DNA from: Minicystis rosea
Lineage (GTDB): Bacteria > Myxococcota_A > Polyangia > Polyangiales > Polyangiaceae
Direction: 5' to 3'
NCBI GenBank assembly: GCA_001931535.1
Contig: CP016211.1
Span: 834,501 to 898,500 of the forward strand
DNA: 64,000 nt
Under the pieces are notes generated by a model that searched no databases, was not told the DNA's origin, and saw only the letters and a list, made by a program, of their open reading frames with translations. A program made the translations under genes and the position numbers. This document shows positions 46,737-55,301 of this stretch, one piece after another; the stretch's first letter is position 1; the number at the start of each line of letters is the position of its first letter.

Positions 46737-47249
46737 TCAGCGTGCGGTCAGCGTGTCCGTTCCGGCGTACGTGACGTCGCGGTCCACTGCGGTGTTGTTG
46801 AAGACCGAGTAGGCGCCGCTGCCGAGCGACAACAGCTGTCGCGACGTGCGCCACCAGGTCACGCTGCCGGTCACGTTCGTGCCCGTGCCGGTGAGCTGCC
46901 AATCGAACGCCCACGTGGGCCTCGCACCGTCCACCCAAAGCGTGGCGCTCTTCGGCGGCGGGGCGCTCTGTTGGGTGAGCCTGACGGACCTCGTGAAGAC
47001 CGCCCTCCTCGCTTCGAAGCCGGGATCGTTGCAGTTCGGTTGCGCGTCGACCTTGAGCTCCGTCGAGCCGCGCGAGATCGCGTCCGTGACGTAGTAGTAC
47101 ACGTACCCGCTCTCGAACCCGGGCGGCGGGTCCTGGTCGGGCGGCGCATACACGATCGCGTACTGTTGCGTTTGATCCGCGCTCGTCAGCAAGAGCCGCA
47201 TCCCGCTGTCGATCTCGAGCGGAGCTCCCTGCGGTGTCGTGTCTGCCAT
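46737..47249 (-). CDS. Hypothetical beta-rich protein
   Basis: The 170-residue protein starts at ATG 47249 with GGAGAG in front; a longer frame to 47375 adds Arg-rich sequence and is not used. It has no signal peptide. The content is beta-rich and aromatic (YAIVYAPPDQ, GYVYYYVTDA, WVDGARPTWAFDWQL, GSVTWWRTS). It may be a small beta-sandwich. It ends tail to tail with the kinase/FGE gene and is divergent from the FHA gene. Confidence 0.65.
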   Translation of the reverse strand: MADTTPQGAPLEIDSGMRLLLTSADQTQQYAIVYAPPDQDPPPGFESGYVYYYVTDAISRGSTELKVDAQPNCNDPGFEARRAVFTRSVRLTQQSAPPPKSATLWVDGARPTWAFDWQLTGTGTNVTGSVTWWRTSRQLLSLGSGAYSVFNNTAVDRDVTYAGTDTLTAR

Positions 47250-47447
47250 GGTCTCTCCTCCAACACGCCCGTTCGTGGGTCGATGATCGGAGATCGGCGT
47301 GCCGTTCGGCCGCGCGCGATCTCCTCGTCTCGGCGCGAGGTACGAGCGGTACCGCCGCCTCGCGCCGCGCGCCATGACGGACGATTACCATCCATTACCG
47401 CTGCCATTGCGATCGGTGCGCTCGCCTCGGTAGCCTCGGTGCCTGCG

Positions 47448-48365
47448 ATGGCCATCCTCGAGCGAAGAGGGACCCGGGTCCGCTGTCATCTCCTCTCGCG
47501 CCACATGGTCGGTCGATCCAGCCTCGCGCACCTGCGCCTCGCCGACCCGAGCGTCTCTGCCGAGCATGCCATCGTGAGCTGGAACGGCCGCGAATGGGAG
47601 GTCTACGATCTCGGCAGCCGCAACGGCACCACCGTCGACGGCCGCCGCCTCTCGCAGGGCGAGCGCGCCCCGATGCCACGCGGCGCCTTCGTCGGCTTCG
47701 GTTCCGCATCCAACACCTGGCACCTCGTCGACGATGGGCCGCCCGCGGTGATCGCGCGCCCCGCCGACGGCAGCGATGCCGTGGTGGGCGAGCACGATCT
47801 CCTCGCCCTTCCGAGCGCCGACGATCCCGCCGTGACCATCTACCGCGACGCCGCCGGCGAGTGGGTGCTCGACCGCGACGGCGCGCTCGAGCGCGTGTCG
47901 AGCGGTCGCGAGGTGACTGCCGGCGATCGCCGCTTCACGCTCCACCTTCCCGACGTCCTGGCCCCCACGCTCGAGGCCGCCGAAGCGCCGCTCTCGCTCG
48001 ACTGCATCACGCTCTCCTTTCGCGTGAGCCGCGACGAAGAGTACGTCGAGCTCGCGGCGCATGCCGGCGCTCGCGCCGTCGACCTCGGCGCGCGCGCACA
48101 CCACGCGCTCCTCCTCACGCTCGCGCGCGCCCGCCTCCGCGACGACGGCATCGATCTACCCGAGAGCAGCCGCGGTTGGGTGTACCAAGAAGATCTCGCG
48201 AAAGGCCTCGGCCAAGACGAGGGCCACCTCAACGTCACCCTCTTCCGCTGCCGCCAGCACCTCGCCGCTGCCGGCATCGCGGGCGCCGCCGGCATCGTCG
48301 AACGCCGCAAGCCGGCCCGCCAGCTCCGCATTGGCGTCGGGCGCATCGAGATCGCGATGGTCTGA
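47448..48365 (+). CDS. FHA-domain regulator with C-terminal winged-helix-like region
   Basis: The 305-residue protein has an N-terminal FHA domain (VGRSSLAHLRLADPSVSAEH, then VYDLGSRNGTTVDG), which binds phosphothreonine; Gly22-Arg23-Ser24, the His near 41 and the SRNGT motif are the expected contacts. The C-terminal part (HHALLLTLARARL, WVYQEDLAKGLGQDEGHLNV, LFRCRQHLAAAGI) resembles a winged-helix or transcription-regulator output found with FHA domains in myxobacteria. It could couple a Ser/Thr kinase, such as the one at 44114, to transcription. ATG 47448 begins the domain directly. Confidence 0.85.
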   Translation: MAILERRGTRVRCHLLSRHMVGRSSLAHLRLADPSVSAEHAIVSWNGREWEVYDLGSRNGTTVDGRRLSQGERAPMPRGAFVGFGSASNTWHLVDDGPPAVIARPADGSDAVVGEHDLLALPSADDPAVTIYRDAAGEWVLDRDGALERVSSGREVTAGDRRFTLHLPDVLAPTLEAAEAPLSLDCITLSFRVSRDEEYVELAAHAGARAVDLGARAHHALLLTLARARLRDDGIDLPESSRGWVYQEDLAKGLGQDEGHLNVTLFRCRQHLAAAGIAGAAGIVERRKPARQLRIGVGRIEIAMV

Positions 48366-48453
48366 GGTCGCCTGCGCGAGGACGACGAACGCAACATCCG
48401 CTGCGTCATCGGGCGAAGCCGCGCGCTCGCATTCGAGCTCTCGGGGACGCGCC

Positions 48454-49107
48454 TCAGCCGCCTTCGAGCGCGAGCCGCAGCACCTGCTCCGGCGCCGACA
48501 GCCAGTGATCGGGGTGTGCCTCCTCGAGCTGCCGTCGCTCGAACGGGCCCCACATGGCCGCGCCGGTCTTCACCTCGGCGGAGCGCCCAGCGTGCATGTC
48601 GTGCACGCTGTCGCCGACGAAGAGCGTCGCCGCACGATCGGCGCCGAGCAGCGCGATGGCCCGATCCACCGGCTCGCGATGCGGCTTCGCGTGCGTCACA
48701 TCCTCCGCGCACACCAGCGTCTCGATGGCATCCTCGAGCCCGGCGGCGCGCAGCCCCCTCCGCGTCCCCGTCCGGTTCTTGCTGGTCACGATGCCCATCT
48801 TGATCCCGCGCGCCATGAGCCCGCGCACCGTCGCCGGCACGCCCGGATAGGCACGCACGCGGGCGTCGTGGTTCGCGATGTTGTACTCGCGGTAGACGTC
48901 GATCATCGCGTCGAGCTCGGCCTCGTCCCGCGCGTGCGGCGCGAACGCGGTGCGGAGCGGCGTGCCGATGGTCTCGATCCACGCCGCGTCGCTCCGCGGC
49001 GGTCGGCCGAAATGCGCGAACGTGTGATGGAAGCTCTCGACGATGAGGCCAATCGAATCGATCAGCGTCCCATCCAGATCGAACAGGACGGTCGTGTAAT
49101 GCGGCAT
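48454..49107 (-). CDS. HAD-family phosphatase (PpaX/Gph-like)
   Basis: The 217-residue HAD hydrolase has motif I FDLDGTLIDS (Asp nucleophile in DxD), motif II VTSKNR, motif III Lys in HAKPHREP and motif IV FVGDSVHD. A small helical cap follows motif I (subfamily I), as in pyrophosphatase PpaX and phosphoglycolate phosphatase. The substrate cannot be fixed. ATG 49107 is just 5 bp from the stop of the 266-residue gene upstream, so the two are cotranscribed. Confidence 0.9.
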   Translation of the reverse strand: MPHYTTVLFDLDGTLIDSIGLIVESFHHTFAHFGRPPRSDAAWIETIGTPLRTAFAPHARDEAELDAMIDVYREYNIANHDARVRAYPGVPATVRGLMARGIKMGIVTSKNRTGTRRGLRAAGLEDAIETLVCAEDVTHAKPHREPVDRAIALLGADRAATLFVGDSVHDMHAGRSAEVKTGAAMWGPFERRQLEEAHPDHWLSAPEQVLRLALEGG

Positions 49108-49112
49108 CGAAA

Positions 49113-49913
49113 TCAGGTCTCCTCGGTCTTCGCGGTCTTCTTCGCTTTGCCGCCCGCGACCTTCGTCGAGAGCGGTGGCACGTGCGCACCGACGTCGTGC
49201 CCGTACACGTAGGCGCCCACGGCCCACAGCCGCTCGTGACGCGCGGCCAAGAGTGTCCACAATCGATCGCGCGCCTCGACGGGCGAGAGCCCCGACGCGC
49301 CCGGCTTCTTCGCCGCGCCCTTCGGCTTCGCGAGCGCGCGCAGCGTCGCGCCGATCTCCGCGGCCCGCGCGATCTGCTCCGCCGTCACCGGCGTGCGTCC
49401 CTCCAGATCCTCGCCGCGCTTCTCGAAGAGCGCACCCAGCGCGACGCAGTCGGCCCCCACGTCGACAGCCCCGTGATCGGCTCCGATCTTGGCGATGTCC
49501 TTCGGCGCGAGCACACCCGCCGCCACCGCGGCCACCGCGGCCGTCTTCAGGATGTGCCGCAGATCGTGCGCCTCCATCAACAGCTCGCGCGCCTCCGCCG
49601 CCTCGGGCCCGTCGCCGCCGGCCTCCTGCGTCGCATGCGCGAGGCACAGCGCCAGATCGGGCAACGAGCGCAGCTCGTCGAGATCCACATGCGGCAGATG
49701 CTCGCGCACGTGATCAGCCCACGTCAGCACGGACGCGACCCCGAGGCCGACCTGGTGCTGCACCGCGCGTGCATCGGCGCGGAACGGGATCACCTGATCC
49801 GCGTCGAACGCGCGTGCCTCCGCGAGAAAGCGAGACAGCGTCGCCGGCGGTGCGGGCTGTGTCGACGCGTCGGCGGCGGGCGCAGGCGATCGGCTCCTGG
49901 TCGGCTCAGGCAT
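49113..49913 (-). CDS. Hypothetical helical protein upstream of HAD phosphatase
   Basis: The 266-residue soluble protein is mostly alpha-helical, with an Ala/Pro-rich N-terminus, LSRFLAEARAFDADQVIPFR, a helical middle (ARELLMEAHDLRHILKTAAV) and a Lys-rich C-terminal tail (GGKAKKTAKTEE). It has no signal peptide and I do not recognise the family. The stop lies 5 bp from the start of the HAD gene, which indicates a two-gene operon. Confidence 0.75.
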   Translation of the reverse strand: MPEPTRSRSPAPAADASTQPAPPATLSRFLAEARAFDADQVIPFRADARAVQHQVGLGVASVLTWADHVREHLPHVDLDELRSLPDLALCLAHATQEAGGDGPEAAEARELLMEAHDLRHILKTAAVAAVAAGVLAPKDIAKIGADHGAVDVGADCVALGALFEKRGEDLEGRTPVTAEQIARAAEIGATLRALAKPKGAAKKPGASGLSPVEARDRLWTLLAARHERLWAVGAYVYGHDVGAHVPPLSTKVAGGKAKKTAKTEET

Positions 49914-50199
49914 GAGCCCGGACGGTAGGCGCGGCGCGCGCGATCGTCAAAGGCGAGCACGCCGGCCCCGTGGAGGCCGTTACATCTCGTCCATCTCTTG
50001 CTGATCGCGGCAGAGCGCCACGCGCGCATGGCCGGCGCGCCATCACCACGCATCCGAGTGGACTCACCATGCCTTGATCGGAGATTCGTTGTTTCCCGGC
50101 AAAGCACCTTGGCAACGGCCATCGATGAGATCGCCGAGCACATCCTCCGTGATCGGCTACGCACCGCGGCCCGAACGTGCTCACCCAATCAAGGCACCC

Positions 50200-50706
50200 T
50201 CATTCGCTCTTGCGCCGCGCAATCCCATCATGCGAGCCGAGAGGGCGTGCCGGGATATCGTCCCACCATCGGCTCCAGGGCATCTGTTTGCGGCGCTCGG
50301 GGTGCAGTGGATAGAAGATCTTGCTGTCGCTCTTCCCCGCCTCTCCGCCGACGAGCAGCAGCGCGTCCTGGTCTCCGTTGTTGAGGAACGTGTGGCTGAT
50401 TCCGGTCCCCGATGGGAACGCGGCCAAATCACCCTTCTTCATGGGGTGAAGCTCGCCGTCGATCCACGCATCGATCTCTCCTTCGAGCACGTAGACGAAC
50501 TCCTCCTCGTCTTCTTCCGCGTGTGGCCACGACGTGCGCTGTCCCGGTCCGACGCGCTCCACGTGCAGGCCGATTCGCAAGAGCCCAGCGGCCTTGCCGA
50601 TGGCGCGGCCCGCAGAGAGGACTTCGTCGCTGCCGGGATAACGTCCGTGCTCCTCGGGGACGTCGGCGGTGGAGACAATGAAGGGCGGACGCAGGGGCGT
50701 GCTCAT
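50200..50706 (-). CDS. Cupin-domain protein
   Basis: The 168-residue protein has a single cupin barrel. The first motif is in RTSWPHAEEDEEEFVYVLEG (H-x5-E region) and the second is KKGDLAAFPSGTGISHTFLN, with Gly-Asp and His as expected metal contacts. It ends with KSDSKIFYPLHPERRKQMPW. Proteins with this extended C-terminus are common and usually of unknown activity (sugar isomerase or dioxygenase-like). It is divergent from the sigma-54 regulator. ATG 50706 starts the recognisable domain. Confidence 0.88.
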   Translation of the reverse strand: MSTPLRPPFIVSTADVPEEHGRYPGSDEVLSAGRAIGKAAGLLRIGLHVERVGPGQRTSWPHAEEDEEEFVYVLEGEIDAWIDGELHPMKKGDLAAFPSGTGISHTFLNNGDQDALLLVGGEAGKSDSKIFYPLHPERRKQMPWSRWWDDIPARPLGSHDGIARRKSE

Positions 50707-50812
50707 GCGTCCGACGATACCAGCTCGAGGTGTCGGCCTGTCCGCGGTCACCTCACGACGGCGCGGTTCGACGAACCCGGCGATCCATGGCCGAGCTCCG
50801 GCGAACGGAAGC

Positions 50813-50822
50813 AGATTCGATA
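50813..50822. promoter_or_regulatory. AGATTCGATA element before the sigma-54 regulator
   Basis: This is an exact 10-mer match to the dyad-family core found at 10763, 27074 and 31063, here 18 bp before ATG 50840. The second half-site is poor, so it may be a degenerate copy. Confidence 0.3.
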
Positions 50823-50839
50823 CACCTGGATCCGCTCCG

Positions 50840-53800
50840 ATGAAAACCGGCCGCCTGCGCAAAAACACGAAGGTGGCCGCGGATCCTCGTTGCCCCGCGC
50901 GCCCGAGCGCCGTTACCCTTGTAGCTGCCTTGGCGAACGTAGCTCCTTTGGCCTCTCTACCAGAGGCTCCTCTGCAGATCGTCGCGCCTCTGCGGCCCTC
51001 CGGGCTGCGTGAGGTGGATGAGCTGGTGCGCGATCCCGACGCGCGGGGATACGTCCTCGTGCGCACGGGCGGCGCTGCGCTCGATGCGCTCGGCCGGCAC
51101 GTGGAGCGGCGCGCGCGCGCTCTCGGGCGGCCGCTGATCAAGGTCGACGGGACGCTCGTCGACGATCCGTGGCGAGAGCTTGCCGCGCGCGATCTCGCGG
51201 CGCGCATGCCTTCGCCGTCGTTGCCGCCGCCGTCGTATCCAGGCATGGCCAAGGCGGTCTCCGCGGGCGATCCGCTCGCGGCGGCGCAGGTCATCGTGGA
51301 GCGCGCGGGCAGCGCGTTGATCGTCGTGCGCGAGAGCGCGTCCACGAGCTTCGGCCGCGCCCTCTCCGACGAGCTCGCGCGCCTCCTGCAAGACGGCCAG
51401 CACCGCTGCTTGCTGCTCGTCCTCACCGAGTCCGCCGTCGAGTCGAGCTCGACGTTCTTCCCGGGCAACCATGGCTCGGCACGCACCATCGACGTGGACG
51501 TCGAGATCGCCGGCGACGACCTCTCGATGTGGTGGGAAGCGGTCGCGCGCGATGCGGCGCAACGCAACCTCCCCGGCCTCGATCGGCTCGACGCGCTCGA
51601 AGCATGGTGGTCCGCCGCGCGCGTGACGCCGCTCGATCGGCGCGCGCCCGCGCTCACCTTGAGCGATGCGGCCACTCGTCTCCTCGGGCGCATGCTCCTC
51701 TCGCAACGGAGCTGGCCCGTCTCGCAGATTCATCGCCTCGGTCCGACCTCCGCCGCGGAGGAGCTGGTGCGCACCGGCGCGCTCGTGCTCGACGCCGGCG
51801 GTCGGCTCGTCGCCGGCTCGACCATGCCCGAGGCGCTCCTCGCGATCGGCCCCGTCGACGACGCCGATCGCGAGGTCGTCGCCGCCGTGCTCGAAGATCT
51901 CAGCGACCCGTGGGCCGCGGCTCGCGCGAGCGAGATCCACGCTTCACGCGGTGCCTTCGATCGCGCCGAGAAGGCGGCCGTTCGCGCGGTCTCCTCTCCG
52001 GCGGACGCCTCGGCGCGCGGTGATTTCTGGCGCCGCTGGGAGCACACGCTGGCCACGGTCCCGGACGACGAGGCCGTCCCGCGCCTCCTCCGCACCGCCG
52101 ACCTCGCCCTCCGCACCGGCGATGTCGATCGCGCGCTCGGCCTCGCGAACGCCGCGCTGGTGAAGCGCCCCGACACGTTCACGACCCTCCTCACGCTCGG
52201 CCGCGCCAACGTGGCCCGCGGCGATCTTCCGACGGCCACGTACTGGCTCGGCAAAGCGCTCGCGCGCGGCACCGACGCGACCGCGCGCGCACAGGTCGAG
52301 GTCGAGCTCTCCGAAGTGCGCCTCATGGAAGGCGACATCGCCGGCGCCGAGCGCTGCGCGCAGACCGCGCTCGACGCGCTCGGCGCGGGGGCCTTGTCGA
52401 CGGAGGTCGCGGCCACGCGGCTCCATGCGCGCAACGTGCTCGGCAAGATCCTCCTCGCCACCTCCGCATGGCAAAAGGCCGAGCAGCACTTCGCGGGCGA
52501 CGCCTGCGAGGCCGCGCTCGTCGGCGACATCGAGGGCGAGCTGCGCGCCCGGTTGAACCGCGCCATCGCCCAGCTCTCGGCCGGCCGTCTCGACGACGCG
52601 CGCGCCATGCTCGGCAGCGTCCTCACCGACGGCGAGGCCCGCGGTCAAGCGCGCGCGGTCGGCTACGCGCTCATCAACCTGCTCACCATCGCGGTGCTTC
52701 GTCGCGACTATGTCGAGGCGTTGTCACTCACCGATCGTACCTTCGAGGTGTGGCGGCGCATCGGCGACAAGGTTCGCCTCGCGACGACGATCACCAACAT
52801 CTCGATGCTCAAGCTTCAACTGGGTCAGGTCACCGAGGCCGAGCAGGCGCTCTCGTTCGGCCGGCTCGCGTGCGGTCCGGGCATGCCGGGCGCGCGCGTG
52901 TCGCACTTCGCGTACACGGCGGCCAACATCCACTTCGCCTGCGGTCGCACCGCGGAAGCCTCGTCCGAGCTGCGCGTCGCGATGGCGACGGCGAGCGGGT
53001 CCGAATACGGCTCGCTCCATGCCGATTGCCAGCGGCTCGCGGCGCTCATCGCGCTCGAAGACGGTGATCTCACAGCCGCAGCGGCAGCGATCGCTCAGGT
53101 GTCGGCACACGTCGAGAAGCCGCGCGATCGCGCCTGGGCCGCGGTGCTCGAAGCGTCGCATGCGCGCGCCTCCGGCGAGCCGTTCCACGACGCTGCCGCC
53201 AAGGCGCTGGAGGCCGCGCGTGCCTGCGACGAGCCCGAGGTCCTGCGCGAGGCTCACGTGCTCTCGCATCACGCCGCCGTCCTCGCGGGCGATCCGCGGG
53301 CCGCGCGCGCGCATGTCGAGGCTGCCGCCGCCACGCGCGATCGCATCGCCCGCACGCTCCCGGAGGAGATGCGCCGCCGCTACCTCGCGCGCCGCGAGCT
53401 CGCGGAGCTCGCGCGCATCGAAGCGGGTTGCGCGGCTTCGCTGAGCGACCCCGATCGCTCGCTCGCGCCTCCGGTCGCCGACGAGCCGGAGCCGGCTGTG
53501 CGCCTCGAGATGCCTCGCGCCCGTCGCGAGCAAACCCTCCCTGCGCTGCGACGCATGGTGGGCCGCGCGCCGGCGATGCTCTCGCTCGCGACCGCCATCC
53601 AGAAGGTCGGCCCGAGCGACACCACCGTCCTCGTGCACGGCGAGAGCGGCACCGGCAAAGAGCTGGTGGCCGAGGCCATTCACGAGACGAGCGCGCGCCG
53701 CGCAGGCCCGCTGGTCAAGGTCAACTGCGCAGCCCTCGTCGAGACGCTGCTTCTCTCGGAGCTCTTCGGTCACGAGAAGGGCTCGTTCACGGGCGCGGCC

Positions 53801-54688
53801 GCGCGCCGTCGCGGTCGCTTCGAGGCGGCCGAGGGCGGCACGCTCTTCCTCGACGAGATCGGTGACATCTCGCCGCGCACGCAGGTCGCGTTGCTTCGCG
53901 TTCTGCAGGACAAGACGTTCGAGCGCGTCGGCGGTGTCACGCCCATTCGCGCCAACGTGCGTATCGTCTGCGCGACCCACCGCGACCTCGCGGCGATGGT
54001 CGAGCGCGGCGAATTCCGGGAGGATCTCTACTATCGCCTCCGCGGCGTCGTCCTCGAGGTGCCCGCCTTGCGCAATCGCATCGGCGATCTGCCCGTGATT
54101 TGCTCCGCCATTCTGGAGCGAATTGCCGCGGAGCGTGGCATTTCTCCGCGGCGCCTTTCCCCGGCAGCCCTGGACGGCTTGGCCCGACACGGCTGGCCCG
54201 GCAACGTGCGCGAGCTCGAAAACGCGCTCCGCGCCGCGGCCCTCTTCGCCGAGGACGACGTCCTCGAGCTCACCGATTTCACGAGCAACGTGGCGAGCCT
54301 CAGCGGTCTCGTCGCGGTGGTGCCGCCGCCGGCGCCCAGCTCACACCAGGCAGGCCCGGACAGCGGCATGTATGATGCCTCTGAAGTCGGGCCAATGACA
54401 CAGCCGTCAAAGAGCGCACGTTCGGCGGCCGCGCCTATCGACAACGCAACTGGCGAAGCGGCCACCGACGTGGCTTATGCGGCCGTGCGGGGCGGGCTCA
54501 GCCTGAGCGATCTGAAGCGAGACATCGAGAGGGAGTGCATCGCACGTGCGCTCGCCGAGGCCGGGGGGAACATCACGCGAGCGGCGGGTCTTCTGGGAAT
54601 GAAGCGCCCGCGGCTGTCGCAACTGGTCAAGCAGTACGGTTTCGGCTCGGGCGCCGGCGCCGACGTCGATGCGGAGGACGGACAATGA
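50840..54688 (+). CDS. TPR-containing sigma-54-dependent activator
   Basis: The 1282-residue protein has an N-terminal region of unknown function (GYVLVRTGGAALDALGRHVE), a long TPR-like helical middle and a sigma-54 AAA+ domain at about residues 905-1145. The AAA+ domain has Walker A GESGTGKE (near 934), a GSFTGA loop for sigma-54 contact (GAFTGA variant), Walker B GGTLFLDEIGD and WPGNVRELEN. The C-terminal Fis-type helix-turn-helix is GGNITRAAGLLGMKRPRLSQ. It should bind an enhancer and activate sigma-54 promoters, with the TPR part sensing a partner. The ATG at 50840 is the best start; a longer frame to 50669 overlaps the cupin gene start and is unlikely. Its stop overlaps the next gene. 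Confidence 0.88.
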   Translation: MKTGRLRKNTKVAADPRCPARPSAVTLVAALANVAPLASLPEAPLQIVAPLRPSGLREVDELVRDPDARGYVLVRTGGAALDALGRHVERRARALGRPLIKVDGTLVDDPWRELAARDLAARMPSPSLPPPSYPGMAKAVSAGDPLAAAQVIVERAGSALIVVRESASTSFGRALSDELARLLQDGQHRCLLLVLTESAVESSSTFFPGNHGSARTIDVDVEIAGDDLSMWWEAVARDAAQRNLPGLDRLDALEAWWSAARVTPLDRRAPALTLSDAATRLLGRMLLSQRSWPVSQIHRLGPTSAAEELVRTGALVLDAGGRLVAGSTMPEALLAIGPVDDADREVVAAVLEDLSDPWAAARASEIHASRGAFDRAEKAAVRAVSSPADASARGDFWRRWEHTLATVPDDEAVPRLLRTADLALRTGDVDRALGLANAALVKRPDTFTTLLTLGRANVARGDLPTATYWLGKALARGTDATARAQVEVELSEVRLMEGDIAGAERCAQTALDALGAGALSTEVAATRLHARNVLGKILLATSAWQKAEQHFAGDACEAALVGDIEGELRARLNRAIAQLSAGRLDDARAMLGSVLTDGEARGQARAVGYALINLLTIAVLRRDYVEALSLTDRTFEVWRRIGDKVRLATTITNISMLKLQLGQVTEAEQALSFGRLACGPGMPGARVSHFAYTAANIHFACGRTAEASSELRVAMATASGSEYGSLHADCQRLAALIALEDGDLTAAAAAIAQVSAHVEKPRDRAWAAVLEASHARASGEPFHDAAAKALEAARACDEPEVLREAHVLSHHAAVLAGDPRAARAHVEAAAATRDRIARTLPEEMRRRYLARRELAELARIEAGCAASLSDPDRSLAPPVADEPEPAVRLEMPRARREQTLPALRRMVGRAPAMLSLATAIQKVGPSDTTVLVHGESGTGKELVAEAIHETSARRAGPLVKVNCAALVETLLLSELFGHEKGSFTGAAARRRGRFEAAEGGTLFLDEIGDISPRTQVALLRVLQDKTFERVGGVTPIRANVRIVCATHRDLAAMVERGEFREDLYYRLRGVVLEVPALRNRIGDLPVICSAILERIAAERGISPRRLSPAALDGLARHGWPGNVRELENALRAAALFAEDDVLELTDFTSNVASLSGLVAVVPPPAPSSHQAGPDSGMYDASEVGPMTQPSKSARSAAAPIDNATGEAATDVAYAAVRGGLSLSDLKRDIERECIARALAEAGGNITRAAGLLGMKRPRLSQLVKQYGFGSGAGADVDAEDGQ

Positions 54689-55017
54689 AGGGCAGGGTTC
54701 TGGTCGCAGGCTTGCTGGTGGCATTTGCCGCAGCGTTGGCTGGCTGTGTGGCCCAGACGACAGATGACGGCGAGGACAGCGTCGACAACGCTTCGACGGC
54801 CCTCGGAGTCGCCTTCACCAACGACGAGGGTGACGACGACGACGGCATCGAGATCACGGACAACGCTCCGGAGCTGACGACGCGTGGTTCCACGACCACC
54901 GTGGCGCCGGTCCGGATCGATGGGGCCGCCTACATGGGCGAGCCCATCCCCGTGCCGTGGAATCCGCCGCTGAATCCAGGGCCGAACGATTCGAACGGCA
55001 CCTCCAAGAATCGCTGA
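54685..55017 (+). CDS. Small lipoprotein coupled to the sigma-54 activator
   Basis: The 110-residue lipoprotein (LVAFAAALAGC lipobox) starts at ATG 54685 inside the last codons of the activator gene (ATGA overlap), so translation is coupled. The mature part is acidic and probably disordered (FTNDEGDDDDGIEITDNAPE), ending in a Pro/Asn-rich segment. It may be a signal reporter for the regulator; this is inference from the overlap only. Strong hairpins follow. Confidence 0.75.
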   Translation: MKGRVLVAGLLVAFAAALAGCVAQTTDDGEDSVDNASTALGVAFTNDEGDDDDGIEITDNAPELTTRGSTTTVAPVRIDGAAYMGEPIPVPWNPPLNPGPNDSNGTSKNR

Positions 55018-55039
55018 GCGTCCCTCGGCCTCGCCATGA

Positions 55040-55140
55040 TGGGGCCTTCCCGGCCCCACGCATCGCTATTTCTCCATGGGCGCGCCCGATCACTCGGAGC
55101 GCGCCCATGGTCTTTCGAGCGCCGAAACGACGGCACTCGA
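55040..55140 (+). terminator. Three consecutive hairpins after the small lipoprotein
   Basis: First stem: TGGGGCC-TTCCC-GGCCCCA (55040-55058). Second: CCATGGGCGCGC (55074-55085) with GCGCGCCCATGG (55099-55110), a perfect 12-bp stem whose loop forms a further CCGA/TCGG pair, followed by TCTTTC. Third: TCGAGCGCCG (55115-55124) with CGGCACTCGA (55131-55140), one mismatch. The second is the best intrinsic terminator candidate of the window. Confidence 0.65.
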
Positions 55141-55301
55141 TTGCTCCCTTCGCCCGTAATTCGAGCCTCGGCGGTCATCTCGATCGCATCGCGCACCCCA
55201 AGTCCGCGTCGCTCTCTCGACGAGCATCTCGCCATGCACGGCGCGCGCGTCGCGCCATGGGCTCCCGCACGTCCTCGGGTCGGCGCTAGTCTTCGGCCCG
55301 C

